Part shown: piece after piece, positions 7,154 to 14,848 of the stretch
How positions within the stretch are numbered: the first letter of the stretch is position 1
Layout of the letters: the number at the start of each line of letters is the position of its first letter
Assembly (NCBI GenBank): GCA_014859785.1
Contig: JACUTP010000003.1
Span: 1 to 23,164, forward strand
Direction: 5' to 3'
Length of the DNA: 23,164 bases
DNA from: Candidatus Methanoperedentaceae archaeon
GTDB taxonomy: Archaea; Halobacteriota; Methanosarcinia; Methanosarcinales; Methanoperedenaceae
Notes under the pieces: model-generated
The model's input: only the letters and a program-made list of their open reading frames with translations
Databases searched by the model: none
Told to the model about the DNA's origin: nothing
Translations under genes and position numbers: made by a program

Positions 7154-7765
7154 ATGAACAAGATAATTAAGAACGAATCTGCTGATGTCGGTATCGGCAC
7201 ACTGATAGTATTCATTGCGATGGTACTTGTGGCTGCTGTTGCGGCAGCAGTGTTAATCCAGACATCCGGTGTGCTGCAGGAAAAAGCGCAGAGTACAGGT
7301 AAAGAAGCAACCTCTGAGGTATCTTCAAATCTCAAGGTAGTATCAGTAGTAGGAACAGACTGGAATACCAGTGATTCGATTGATGTACTGAGTCTTTCAG
7401 TAGCACTATCAGCAGGCGGCAGTGATATAGACATGGAGCAGGCTATTGTGAAATACATAGATGACACCAATGTTACGACCCACTCTTTAAGTGACGGGTT
7501 CACACAGACTCTTGAAAATTCAAGTATATACTTTGAATATTCTGAGATAAGATCCACCAGTGGTGTTGATAATGATGTCCTGTCATCAGGCGACCTTGGA
7601 GTCATAACACTATACCTGAACGCTACAACAGGCTCAAACCAGGAACTTGCTACCAGAGGCGTCTCAACAGTAATCATCATGCCTGAGAAAGGTACGCCGG
7701 TTATAAAAGAACTGAGTGCACCCCCGACCTTTGGCGGCAGGAATGAGGTACAGCTGTTCCCCTGA
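7154..7765 (+). CDS. flaB2: Archaellin FlaB2
   Basis: This is a second prearchaellin of 203 residues. The helix after the cut site is identical to FlaB1 ([26 protein letters not shown]), while the outer domain differs. The residue before the cut is Ala10 (NESA|DVGIG) instead of the usual Gly, which is unusual for FlaK substrates. Sequons are at Asn71, 106, 122 and 156. GGAG at 7141-7144 is nine bases from the ATG at 7154 and only three from an in-frame ATG at 7148. I prefer 7154; 7148 would give a 12-residue leader. The C-terminus ([14 protein letters not shown]) parallels FlaB1. Confidence 0.93.
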   Translation: MNKIIKNESADVGIGTLIVFIAMVLVAAVAAAVLIQTSGVLQEKAQSTGKEATSEVSSNLKVVSVVGTDWNTSDSIDVLSLSVALSAGGSDIDMEQAIVKYIDDTNVTTHSLSDGFTQTLENSSIYFEYSEIRSTSGVDNDVLSSGDLGVITLYLNATTGSNQELATRGVSTVIIMPEKGTPVIKELSAPPTFGGRNEVQLFP

Positions 7766-7778
7766 GGATGAATAATAT

Positions 7779-7798
7779 CTTTTATTTTTTTATAAAAG
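7779..7798 (+). terminator. U-rich hairpin between flaB2 and flaB3
   Basis: CTTTTAT (7779-7785) pairs with ATAAAAG (7792-7798) around six T residues. It lies 13 bp after the flaB2 stop and just before the flaB3 SD. It could act as a partial terminator or mRNA end-stabiliser, letting major archaellin transcripts exceed those of downstream motor genes. It is too close to the flaB3 ATG to be a normal promoter. Confidence 0.35.
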
Positions 7799-7807
7799 GT
7801 AGGTATC

Positions 7808-8428
7808 ATGAGAAACCGAACAAATCTTAAAAAAATCAAAAACAACGATAGCGGCGATGTCGGCGTAGGCACCCTGATAATATTCATCGCAATGGTGCTT
7901 GTGGCTGCCGTGGCTGCTACCGTTTTGATTTATACCACAGGAGCACTTCAGCAGAAAGCCACAAAGACAAGCAAGGAAGCCACGCAGCAGATATCATCCA
8001 ATATCATTGTGGAACAGGTCCTTGGCGACAGGATAACAACATCAAATGCTGATATCAAGAGTCTGGTAGTCAAGATTAAACCTGATGTCGGCACCACCTC
8101 AATTGACCTCAAGCAGGTTATCGTGAACGTAATGGATGATAGTAACCGCTATGACCTGAACTATACAAACGGTTCGGTTAACGGTACCCAGTTCAATGCC
8201 ACGGCAGTCCGTGATGAGGATGACTCATTCTCTCCGGATACACCGGTATTAAACAGCGGCGACCTGATAGAAATCAATATCCCGCAGGAGGCAATAAGCA
8301 GCATTACCCTGGGCACAAGGAAAACCTTCTGGCTGTCGTTGAACCAGGAAGTTGGGGCAACTGTTAACCTGGAGATAACAACACCCAATTCGTTCGGCGT
8401 GAACAGGTACGTGGCACTTTACCCGTGA
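7808..8428 (+). CDS. flaB3: Archaellin FlaB3 (divergent, possibly minor or hook subunit)
   Basis: This third prearchaellin of 206 residues has a longer leader ending KNNDSG (Gly16 before the cut) and a related core helix [20 protein letters not shown]. The outer domain is clearly different from FlaB1/FlaB2, and the C-terminus ends NSFGVNRYVALYP. Four N-glycosylation sequons crowd into residues 118-132 (Asn118, 121, 125 and 130). In Methanococcus the last archaellin gene encodes the hook-like proximal segment; a similar role here is inference from position and divergence. An SD-like GGTAGG lies upstream. Confidence 0.93.
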   Translation: MRNRTNLKKIKNNDSGDVGVGTLIIFIAMVLVAAVAATVLIYTTGALQQKATKTSKEATQQISSNIIVEQVLGDRITTSNADIKSLVVKIKPDVGTTSIDLKQVIVNVMDDSNRYDLNYTNGSVNGTQFNATAVRDEDDSFSPDTPVLNSGDLIEINIPQEAISSITLGTRKTFWLSLNQEVGATVNLEITTPNSFGVNRYVALYP

Positions 8429-8449
8429 CAGGGCAAGGAAGGGATTCTT

Positions 8450-8857
8450 ATAGGGCTCTCAACCTCAGTCTCTGTGGTAATAATTATGGCAGCCGTATTG
8501 TACGCTGCCACTTTATTTTTTCCTCTCGCCGAGCAGTCTTACGAGAGGGTATATGAAGCAAAAAAGGATTCAAATGAACTGTGGCATGAAAAACTGAATA
8601 CGAAAATAGTGATAGTGGATACAAAGATTACAGGCAGTGAACTAAATATTACAGTATATAATAATGGTTCCACAGCACTTGACTCCGGCAAGCTTGATGT
8701 GGTTTACAACGGGACAATATTACAGTCATTCAATGTTTCAAAACAGGGTGTATGGTCACCAAAGACGTCAATTAATGTAACAATAAATAACGGCGAGAGT
8801 AACAGGAGACTAAAAATAATAACCTCCAATGGAGTTTCAGATTATGCAATTTCGTAG
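8450..8857 (+). CDS. flaF: Archaellum stator protein FlaF (ArlF), non-canonical start codon
   Basis: FlaF is anchored in the membrane by one N-terminal helix and exposes a beta-sandwich domain that binds the S-layer as part of the archaellum stator with FlaG. The in-frame sequence before the first GTG (8474) reads GLSTSVSVVIIMAAVLYAATLF, the expected FlaF N-terminus and helix. The position of the initiating Met is ATA (8450-8452). The nearest alternatives are ATT at 8444 and the GTG at 8474, which would remove half the conserved start. No ATG, GTG or TTG lies between the flaB3 stop and 8474 in this frame. AAGGAAGGG (8435-8443) precedes ATA by six bases. An ATA start, an ATT start or a sequencing error at an original ATG are all possible. 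Confidence 0.82.
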   Translation: MGLSTSVSVVIIMAAVLYAATLFFPLAEQSYERVYEAKKDSNELWHEKLNTKIVIVDTKITGSELNITVYNNGSTALDSGKLDVVYNGTILQSFNVSKQGVWSPKTSINVTINNGESNRRLKIITSNGVSDYAIS

Positions 8858-8867
8858 GTGAGATAGT

Positions 8868-9314
8868 ATGGGAGCCGGTACATCTGCAACCCACATTATA
8901 TTTTTTATCGTATCTGTTGTGGTAGCCCTGGGTGTGGTGGGGGCATTATACGCAAATATCCAGCCGCTGACATCAGCGGCAAATGTGGGAAGCAAGACAC
9001 TGTCAGAACAACTCAGGACTGACATTACCGTGATTAACGACCCTGAATTAATACCCTTCTCAGATGGGAATTACACCTTCTATGTAAAAAATACGGGCAG
9101 GGAAGACCTCCCGAATGTTGATTTATCGGTTCTCATAAACGGCGTTATCATTCCTGACAGCAGCGTTACAAAAACAATACTCAGCGGAAATATTATGTGG
9201 CGTGCAGGTGATGTCATGGAAATAAAAGTAGCCACGGCTCTTGGTACCGGCAGCCATACCCTGAGAATAATTACATATAATGGAATAGAAGACTCTTTCA
9301 GGTTCAGGATTTGA
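8868..9314 (+). CDS. flaG: Archaellum stator protein FlaG (ArlG)
   Basis: The 148-residue protein has an N-terminal membrane helix (about 9-31, starting MGAGTSATHIIFFIVSVV) and an extracytoplasmic beta-sandwich domain. FlaG forms filaments capped by FlaF and is thought to anchor the motor to the S-layer. The adjacent flaF paralogue, the SD AGGTGAGAT just upstream of the ATG and the flaH start six bases after the stop support the assignment. The hydrophobic start looks like a class III signal but FlaG is normally not cleaved. Confidence 0.9.
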   Translation: MGAGTSATHIIFFIVSVVVALGVVGALYANIQPLTSAANVGSKTLSEQLRTDITVINDPELIPFSDGNYTFYVKNTGREDLPNVDLSVLINGVIIPDSSVTKTILSGNIMWRAGDVMEIKVATALGTGSHTLRIITYNGIEDSFRFRI

Positions 9315-9320
9315 GGAAGT

Positions 9321-10013
9321 ATGGCAGGATATTCTTTTAAACTCGACAGGGACGAGTTAAGTGAAATGCTCGGAGGAAGCCTCCCGAAAGGAACAATGCT
9401 GCTGATGACAGGTTCGCACGGAAGCGGGAAAAGTGTTTTAAGCCAGAGGTTTGCGTACGGGCTGCTGGATAACAAAAACACAGTCACTTATATTTCCACA
9501 CAGCTGACTACCAAGAATTTCATCCGCCAGATGGTTTCACTTGATTATCCCATCGGACTTAAGATGCTAAGAGGAGAAATGTTGTATATCCCGGTTTATC
9601 CCCTGCTTGACCAGACAAAACCAAGAATGGATTTTATCGGGAAACTTATGAGCGCAGAAGGGTTATTTGAAAAAGATATAATTATAATAGATAACCTTTC
9701 GGCGTTAATCAGGTACAACATTAACAGTGAGAGAAGCCTTGACCTCATTTCATTTTTTAAAAAACTCACCGGAATGCAAAAAACCATTATCCTGACTATG
9801 GACAGTTCCGAACTCCCGGAATCCCTTACCACTGAATTTAAAGACGGCGCTGAAATCCTGCTTTCACTAAAAACACGCCAGATGGGAAGTGAAACCCTGA
9901 GAACTGCTATGATTGACAAATACACATTACAGGAAAACCAGACCGGAAGCATGATCGGGTTTAAAGTTGAGACTAAAATGGGAATACAGATTAACATCTC
10001 AGGAATTTCCTGA
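9321..10013 (+). CDS. flaH: Archaellum motor ATP-binding protein FlaH (ArlH)
   Basis: This 230-residue RecA/KaiC-like protein binds ATP and forms a ring next to FlaI inside the motor. Walker A GSHGSGKS lies at 31-38 and Walker B IIIID at 120-124. The Walker B aspartate is present but no catalytic Glu follows (IIIDNLS), in keeping with FlaH binding rather than hydrolysing ATP efficiently. An SD (GAGGAAG) lies a few bases before the ATG. Its 3' end carries the AGGTGAT that serves flaI. Confidence 0.94.
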   Translation: MAGYSFKLDRDELSEMLGGSLPKGTMLLMTGSHGSGKSVLSQRFAYGLLDNKNTVTYISTQLTTKNFIRQMVSLDYPIGLKMLRGEMLYIPVYPLLDQTKPRMDFIGKLMSAEGLFEKDIIIIDNLSALIRYNINSERSLDLISFFKKLTGMQKTIILTMDSSELPESLTTEFKDGAEILLSLKTRQMGSETLRTAMIDKYTLQENQTGSMIGFKVETKMGIQINISGIS

Positions 10014-10026
10014 ACAGGTGATATGG

Positions 10027-11658
10027 TTGGCGACTGAGTTTGAAGAAGCTGTCAGGAGGAACCCGCATTTAAAAGAATATCTTGATGAATGCAGGGCGGA
10101 AACCGGGACCATCCCGGGTTTTTATACAAATTTATCCAAAGATCTTGCCGATGCATCTGTCCCATCGATAATTTATCCTGTTGGTGACCCGATTTTCATA
10201 CATATAAAAGGAGATAAAAATACACGGGAAATCAGGTATATAGCAATTGAACCCCAGCTATCAGAGGACGAATATGAGAAATATAACAGGATAACCGATT
10301 CCATCCTGACAAAAGCAGGAGACGAGTTTGCTCCACAGGATGAAGAACAACTAAAAACACTGATAATCAAACTTTTAAACAAGTCCGTAGAGGTAGAAGG
10401 ACAGCCTGTAACAACCACATTATTGGATAAACTGCTCATGGAAAAACTGGTCAGTTTGAACCAGGAAGAATATGATAAAATTTCATATTATTTATACAGG
10501 GACATTGTCGGTTTAGGACCACTTGAACCTTTGATAAGAGACCCTTATCTTGAGGATATACACAGCATTGGTGTGGAAAGTATCTATATAGTGCACAAAA
10601 TTTTTGCAATGATTGGCACGAACTTAACATTTAAAACCCAGGAATATTTAAGCAATTTCCTCCATACAACCGGTGACAGGATAGGCAGACCGGTAAGTGA
10701 CGCCCGCCCTATTATCGACGGAACCTTACCTGACGGCACCAGGATTAACGCAATTTACAGTACGGATATCAGCAGGAAAGGGTCAAGTTTCACGATGAGG
10801 AAGTTCATGGAAATACCTGCAAGTATTCCCCAGCTTATCAGGTGGGGGTCTATTGACGCGGACCTGGCTGCTTACCTGTGGCTTTTACTTGAAAACCAGA
10901 TGAGTATTTTTTTCAGCGGTGAAACAGCAAGCGGCAAGACGACAATGCTCAATGCAGCATTACCATTTATAGACCGCAAATCCAAAATGTACACGGTTGA
11001 GAACACTGCCGAGGTAGCGCCGCCACAGCCGGTATGGCAGCAGTTGATAACAAGGGAAGACGGTCCTGTGGAATCACAGGTAGACACGTTTACACTCTTG
11101 AAAGTTGCCCTCAGGTCAAGACCTAATTATATAATCGTCGGGGAAATCCGTGGTGAGGAGGGTGCAGTAGCTTTCCAGGCCATGCAGACAGGACATGCCG
11201 TTCTTGCAACATTCCATGCATCCTCTATCAAAAAACTTATCCAGAGGCTTACAGGCGAGCCGATTAACATACCTGTCACGTTTGTGGACAATCTCAATAC
11301 CGTGCTTATACTCCAGGCTATATACAGGAAAGGTTCTTATTTACGGCGGTGCACGGCAGTCGATGAGATTGAAGGCTACCTTGAGGAAGCAGGCGGTGTA
11401 ATAACCCGCGGGGTATTCAGCTGGGATTTTACAAGAGACGTTCATCGTTTCAGGGGTAAGAATAATAGTTTCATTCTTGACAGGATAGCTGTAAAGCTGG
11501 GCTATGATGACAAGCGTATGATTTACGACGAGCTGGCACTGCGCTCAAAGATTCTTAATCGTATGGTTGAAGAGAACATAACTGATTACTACAAAGTACG
11601 GGACATTATCTGGGCTTACCAGGCAAAGGGTATCAGCGGCATTCCGTTTGAGGTATGA
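10027..11658 (+). CDS. flaI: Archaellum motor ATPase FlaI (ArlI)
   Basis: This 543-residue type II/IV secretion-family ATPase powers both assembly and rotation of the archaellum. It has Walker A GETASGKT at 298-305, Walker B IIVGEIRGEE with Glu373, and the His-box segment HAVLATFHAS. I chose TTG at 10027 because AGGTGAT (10016-10022) precedes it by about five bases. A GTG at 10018 and a TTG at 9967 inside flaH are less likely. No ATG is available near this point. The stop overlaps the flaJ ATG (ATGA). Confidence 0.93.
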   Translation: MATEFEEAVRRNPHLKEYLDECRAETGTIPGFYTNLSKDLADASVPSIIYPVGDPIFIHIKGDKNTREIRYIAIEPQLSEDEYEKYNRITDSILTKAGDEFAPQDEEQLKTLIIKLLNKSVEVEGQPVTTTLLDKLLMEKLVSLNQEEYDKISYYLYRDIVGLGPLEPLIRDPYLEDIHSIGVESIYIVHKIFAMIGTNLTFKTQEYLSNFLHTTGDRIGRPVSDARPIIDGTLPDGTRINAIYSTDISRKGSSFTMRKFMEIPASIPQLIRWGSIDADLAAYLWLLLENQMSIFFSGETASGKTTMLNAALPFIDRKSKMYTVENTAEVAPPQPVWQQLITREDGPVESQVDTFTLLKVALRSRPNYIIVGEIRGEEGAVAFQAMQTGHAVLATFHASSIKKLIQRLTGEPINIPVTFVDNLNTVLILQAIYRKGSYLRRCTAVDEIEGYLEEAGGVITRGVFSWDFTRDVHRFRGKNNSFILDRIAVKLGYDDKRMIYDELALRSKILNRMVEENITDYYKVRDIIWAYQAKGISGIPFEV

Positions 11659-13310
11659 TGTTAACCAGGAATATTATTTTCCACACTCTCGGGATATCAC
11701 AACAGGATTATATTAAAAAATACATACTTCCGGTGCTTATTTTTGTATTTGCGTTCCCAATAATATTCCTTCTTGCACTGCCAGATACCAGCGGAAACCT
11801 GATGCTTGTGATTGTGTGGTCTCCCGTGTTAATACTGTTACTTGTTATCATGTACCCATTGATTAACATTGAATCAAAAAAGAAAGAAATCGATAATAGT
11901 CTCCACTATTACATTACGCACATGGGCGTTCTTGCCACCACCCAGATGTCAAGGATAGAGATTTTACATCATCTCTCGAAGAATGAAGCATATGGTTACC
12001 TTGCCACTGAAACAGAACGGATATACGCACTTGTAACTTACTGGAACCTGAGTTTTCCTGTAGCGTGCAGTTTTATTGCGAAACGGACGCCATCCGTATT
12101 ATTTTCAGATTTTCTTGACAGGATGGCACATGCAATACATGCAGGTGAAAAATTTGAAGATTTTGTAATTACCGAGCAAACAGTTGTCATGAATGATTTC
12201 GTAACAATGTATAAAGAGGCGCTGAATTCAACAGACATGATAAAAGAACTGTTCGTTTCCATGTCATTATCCCTTATATTCCTGGTCTCATTTTCAATCA
12301 TAATGCCCATTATTACCGGTTTTGATACCAAGTTCATGGTCACAGGCGCAATAATACTCTATCTCGTTGTCGAACTGGTTATTTTAATGTATACCAGGAC
12401 AAAGGTGCCAACTGACAGGATATGGCATACACTTGAGATAGAGACAAAAGCAGACCAGCGGATTAAGTGGTCAATGCCGGTTTCCTTGATGTTATGTATG
12501 ATTGTTTCCAGTATCCTGATTGTCTTTTCGAATCTTCCGGTAACGATATTGTTTGCCTCATCTCTAACACCATTATTAATTACAGGTATTATCGCACAGA
12601 AGGAAGAAAATAAAATAAAAAGGTTCGATGAAAATTTCGGTGCTTTTATCAGGTCACTTGGCGGGATGTCAGGAGCCAGGAGCGGTCTTATCCTCGAATC
12701 ACTGAGGGTACTGGTTACACATGATTTCGGCCCTCTTTCAGATAATATAAAGCGCCTGTACAGACGATTGAATCTGCAAATAAAAACCCAAAAAGCATGG
12801 GAACATTTCGCGGCAGGTACGGGGAGCAACCTGATTGAGCGGTTCGCAACAATGTTCGTTGAAGGAACAAACCTGGGCGGTAAACCTGACATAATAGGAA
12901 ACATTATCAGCATAAATTTCATGGAAATCCTTTCAATGCGCAAGTTAAGGTACAGCAGCGCTTCAGGACTTGTGGGAATTCTTTATGGAATGACACTCGG
13001 ACTGGCAACCACGATGTTCCTTTCCATATCAATAATCGCAATGTTATCCAAACTATTCTCAAATACCCGGATACCAGATATGGATATCGGTCTTTCTATT
13101 CATACCGTTATTAATACCGATATCGGATTGCTGACAACGATGATAATGTTTATGATGGTAGGGCATGCTTTTATTTCAGCTTCCCTTATCAGGGTTATTG
13201 ACGGCGGGCATTTTTTTAATACTTACAATCACATGGTGGGACTTGTATGGGTTTCTGCCCTGGCTGCCGAAGCTACAATAAGGGGCATGGTTCCATTATT
13301 GGGAGTATAA
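11655..13310 (+). CDS. flaJ: Archaellum membrane platform protein FlaJ (ArlJ)
   Basis: The 551-residue polytopic membrane protein is the platform on which FlaI acts and archaellins are inserted. It has two N-terminal helices (about 23-43 and 48-69), a cytoplasmic region with a type II secretion F-like domain, further helices near 205-250 and 275-310, a second cytoplasmic domain rich in basic and polar residues, and three C-terminal helices. The start is ATGATG overlapping the flaI stop, with GAGGT adjacent. It ends the archaellum operon; a separate promoter precedes cheY. Confidence 0.93.
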   Translation: MMLTRNIIFHTLGISQQDYIKKYILPVLIFVFAFPIIFLLALPDTSGNLMLVIVWSPVLILLLVIMYPLINIESKKKEIDNSLHYYITHMGVLATTQMSRIEILHHLSKNEAYGYLATETERIYALVTYWNLSFPVACSFIAKRTPSVLFSDFLDRMAHAIHAGEKFEDFVITEQTVVMNDFVTMYKEALNSTDMIKELFVSMSLSLIFLVSFSIIMPIITGFDTKFMVTGAIILYLVVELVILMYTRTKVPTDRIWHTLEIETKADQRIKWSMPVSLMLCMIVSSILIVFSNLPVTILFASSLTPLLITGIIAQKEENKIKRFDENFGAFIRSLGGMSGARSGLILESLRVLVTHDFGPLSDNIKRLYRRLNLQIKTQKAWEHFAAGTGSNLIERFATMFVEGTNLGGKPDIIGNIISINFMEILSMRKLRYSSASGLVGILYGMTLGLATTMFLSISIIAMLSKLFSNTRIPDMDIGLSIHTVINTDIGLLTTMIMFMMVGHAFISASLIRVIDGGHFFNTYNHMVGLVWVSALAAEATIRGMVPLLGV

Positions 13311-13314
13311 CATA

Positions 13315-13356
13315 AAACACCACACAAACACCACACCTTTTTATATGCCTGTGTGG
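13315..13356 (+). promoter_or_regulatory. Chemotaxis operon promoter with tandem 11-bp repeats and inverted repeat around the TATA box
   Basis: AAACACCACAC occurs twice back to back (13315-13325 and 13326-13336), one helical turn apart. A TATA element, TTTTTATATG (13338-13347), follows at once. CCACAC (13331-13336) and GTGTGG (13351-13356) form an inverted repeat enclosing the TATA box. This looks like a regulated archaeal promoter and would place the transcription start near 13370, just before the cheY SD. Confidence 0.5.
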
Positions 13357-13400
13357 GCAGCATAACAGAATACACATTTATTTAAAAATATGGAGGAACA

Positions 13401-13760
13401 ATGCCATCTAAAATATTAGTTGTGGATGATGCCGTATTCATGCGGATGATGTTAAAAAAAATAATCATACCAACAGGAAATGAAGTGCTTGAGGCAGTTG
13501 ACGGGTCTGATGGTGTTTCCAAATACAAGGAACACAAACCTGACCTCGTGTTTCTTGACATAGTAATGCCTAACCTTGATGGAATTGAATGCCTGAAACA
13601 AATAATGTCATTAGATAAAAAAGCCAACGTGGTAATGTGCAGTTCCATAGGTCAGCAGACAATGGTAAATGATGCGATTAGTATCGGAGCAAGGGATTTT
13701 ATTGTCAAGCCATTTGAGGGTGCGAAAGTACTGGATGTAATTTCTAAGAATTTGCAATAA
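13401..13760 (+). CDS. cheY: Chemotaxis response regulator CheY
   Basis: This 119-residue single-domain receiver carries the CheA phosphoryl signal to the archaellum motor. All key residues are present: acidic pair Asp9-Asp10, phospho-acceptor Asp53 (VFLDIVMP), Ser81 and Lys103 (VKP). SD GGAGG lies upstream of the ATG. In archaea, CheY reaches the motor through CheF and FlaC/D/E, none of which is encoded nearby. cheB starts three bases after the stop. Confidence 0.94.
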   Translation: MPSKILVVDDAVFMRMMLKKIIIPTGNEVLEAVDGSDGVSKYKEHKPDLVFLDIVMPNLDGIECLKQIMSLDKKANVVMCSSIGQQTMVNDAISIGARDFIVKPFEGAKVLDVISKNLQ

Positions 13761-13763
13761 CCT

Positions 13764-14837
13764 ATGCCTCAAATAAAAACCCTTGTTGTTGACGATTCAG
13801 CATTGATGCGGAAGGTTATTTCCGATATACTGGAGTCATGCCCTGGTATAAAAGTAATCGCCAGGGCTAAGAACGGGCAGGATGCCATCGAAAAAGTGAC
13901 AAGGCTGGCACCTGATGTCGTTACAATGGATATCGAGATGCCTGTTCTTGACGGACTGCATGCGCTTGGTTACATAATGAGTGGGTGCCCTACCCCTGTT
14001 ATTATGTTAAGTGCGGCTGGTGAAAAACATGCAGATATCATTATGAGCGCATTCCATTACGGTGCGGTTGATTTTATAGTAAAGCCATCCGGAAATATAA
14101 GCATGGACATTGACAGTATCAAAGAGGAACTTATAGTGAAAGTAAAAGCCGCCTCCAGGGTGAAACCCAATAAACTAACATTCATAACTGAAAAAGAGGG
14201 GGAGAATTGCCAGGAGGATAAAACATGTAAAGATGTCAGGAAAGCAGTACAACCAAAAAACCGGAAAATTGTAGTAATCGGGGCATCAACCGGCGGGCCA
14301 AGGGCATTACATCATGTCCTGACAGCTCTTCCTCCCGGTTTAAAAGTACCTGTTCTCGTGGTACAGCACATGCCCCCGGGATTTACAAAATCCCTTGCCA
14401 AGCGCCTTGATGACCAGTCAAGCATCAAAATAAGGGAAGCAAAAGAAGGCGATTTAATAGAACCTGGTGTTGTTTTAATCGCTCCGGGCGGTTATCATAT
14501 GATTGTCAAGCAGAATAAAACCAGCGGAGTTACCAGGGAAACTATCGGGTTGACAACGGACGATAAAGTTCAGGGTGTACGTCCTTCAATAGACGTCCTC
14601 CTGAATTCGGTCGTACCTATTTACGGGCAGAACGCTCTCGGTGTAATACTGACAGGTATGGGTTCGGATGGTTCTGAAGGAATAAGGAATCTTAAATCGG
14701 CTGGCGGAAAGGTAATTGTTGAAGATGAATCGACCTGTGTTGTCTATGGTATGCCCAGGGCTGTGGTAAGCAATAACCTTGCGGATTTTATTTACCCCAT
14801 TAATAAAATAGCAGAAGGAATCACGCAAAATATTTAA
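13764..14837 (+). CDS. cheB: Receptor methylesterase/deamidase CheB
   Basis: CheB removes methyl groups from chemoreceptor glutamates and provides adaptation. The 357-residue protein has a receiver domain (Asp10-Asp11, phospho-acceptor Asp56, Lys107), a linker at about 125-165, and a methylesterase domain with catalytic triad Ser175 (GASTGG), His202 (VQHMPPGF) and Asp302 (GMGSDG). Length and order are standard. It lies between cheY and cheA in one operon. The three-base gap after cheY leaves no separate strong SD, so it may depend on upstream translation. Confidence 0.95.
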   Translation: MPQIKTLVVDDSALMRKVISDILESCPGIKVIARAKNGQDAIEKVTRLAPDVVTMDIEMPVLDGLHALGYIMSGCPTPVIMLSAAGEKHADIIMSAFHYGAVDFIVKPSGNISMDIDSIKEELIVKVKAASRVKPNKLTFITEKEGENCQEDKTCKDVRKAVQPKNRKIVVIGASTGGPRALHHVLTALPPGLKVPVLVVQHMPPGFTKSLAKRLDDQSSIKIREAKEGDLIEPGVVLIAPGGYHMIVKQNKTSGVTRETIGLTTDDKVQGVRPSIDVLLNSVVPIYGQNALGVILTGMGSDGSEGIRNLKSAGGKVIVEDESTCVVYGMPRAVVSNNLADFIYPINKIAEGITQNI

Positions 14838-14848
14838 GAGGATGAATT

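Noticed and set aside
6465..7887. Long minus-strand ORFs opposite flaB1 and flaB2
   Set aside because: They mirror the archaellin coding frames, have repetitive Ser/Thr-rich translations, lack SDs and match no family. They are antisense shadows.
8474..8857. flaF starting at GTG 8474
   Set aside because: This would cut off the conserved GLSTSVS start and much of the membrane helix, and no SD lies at a proper distance.
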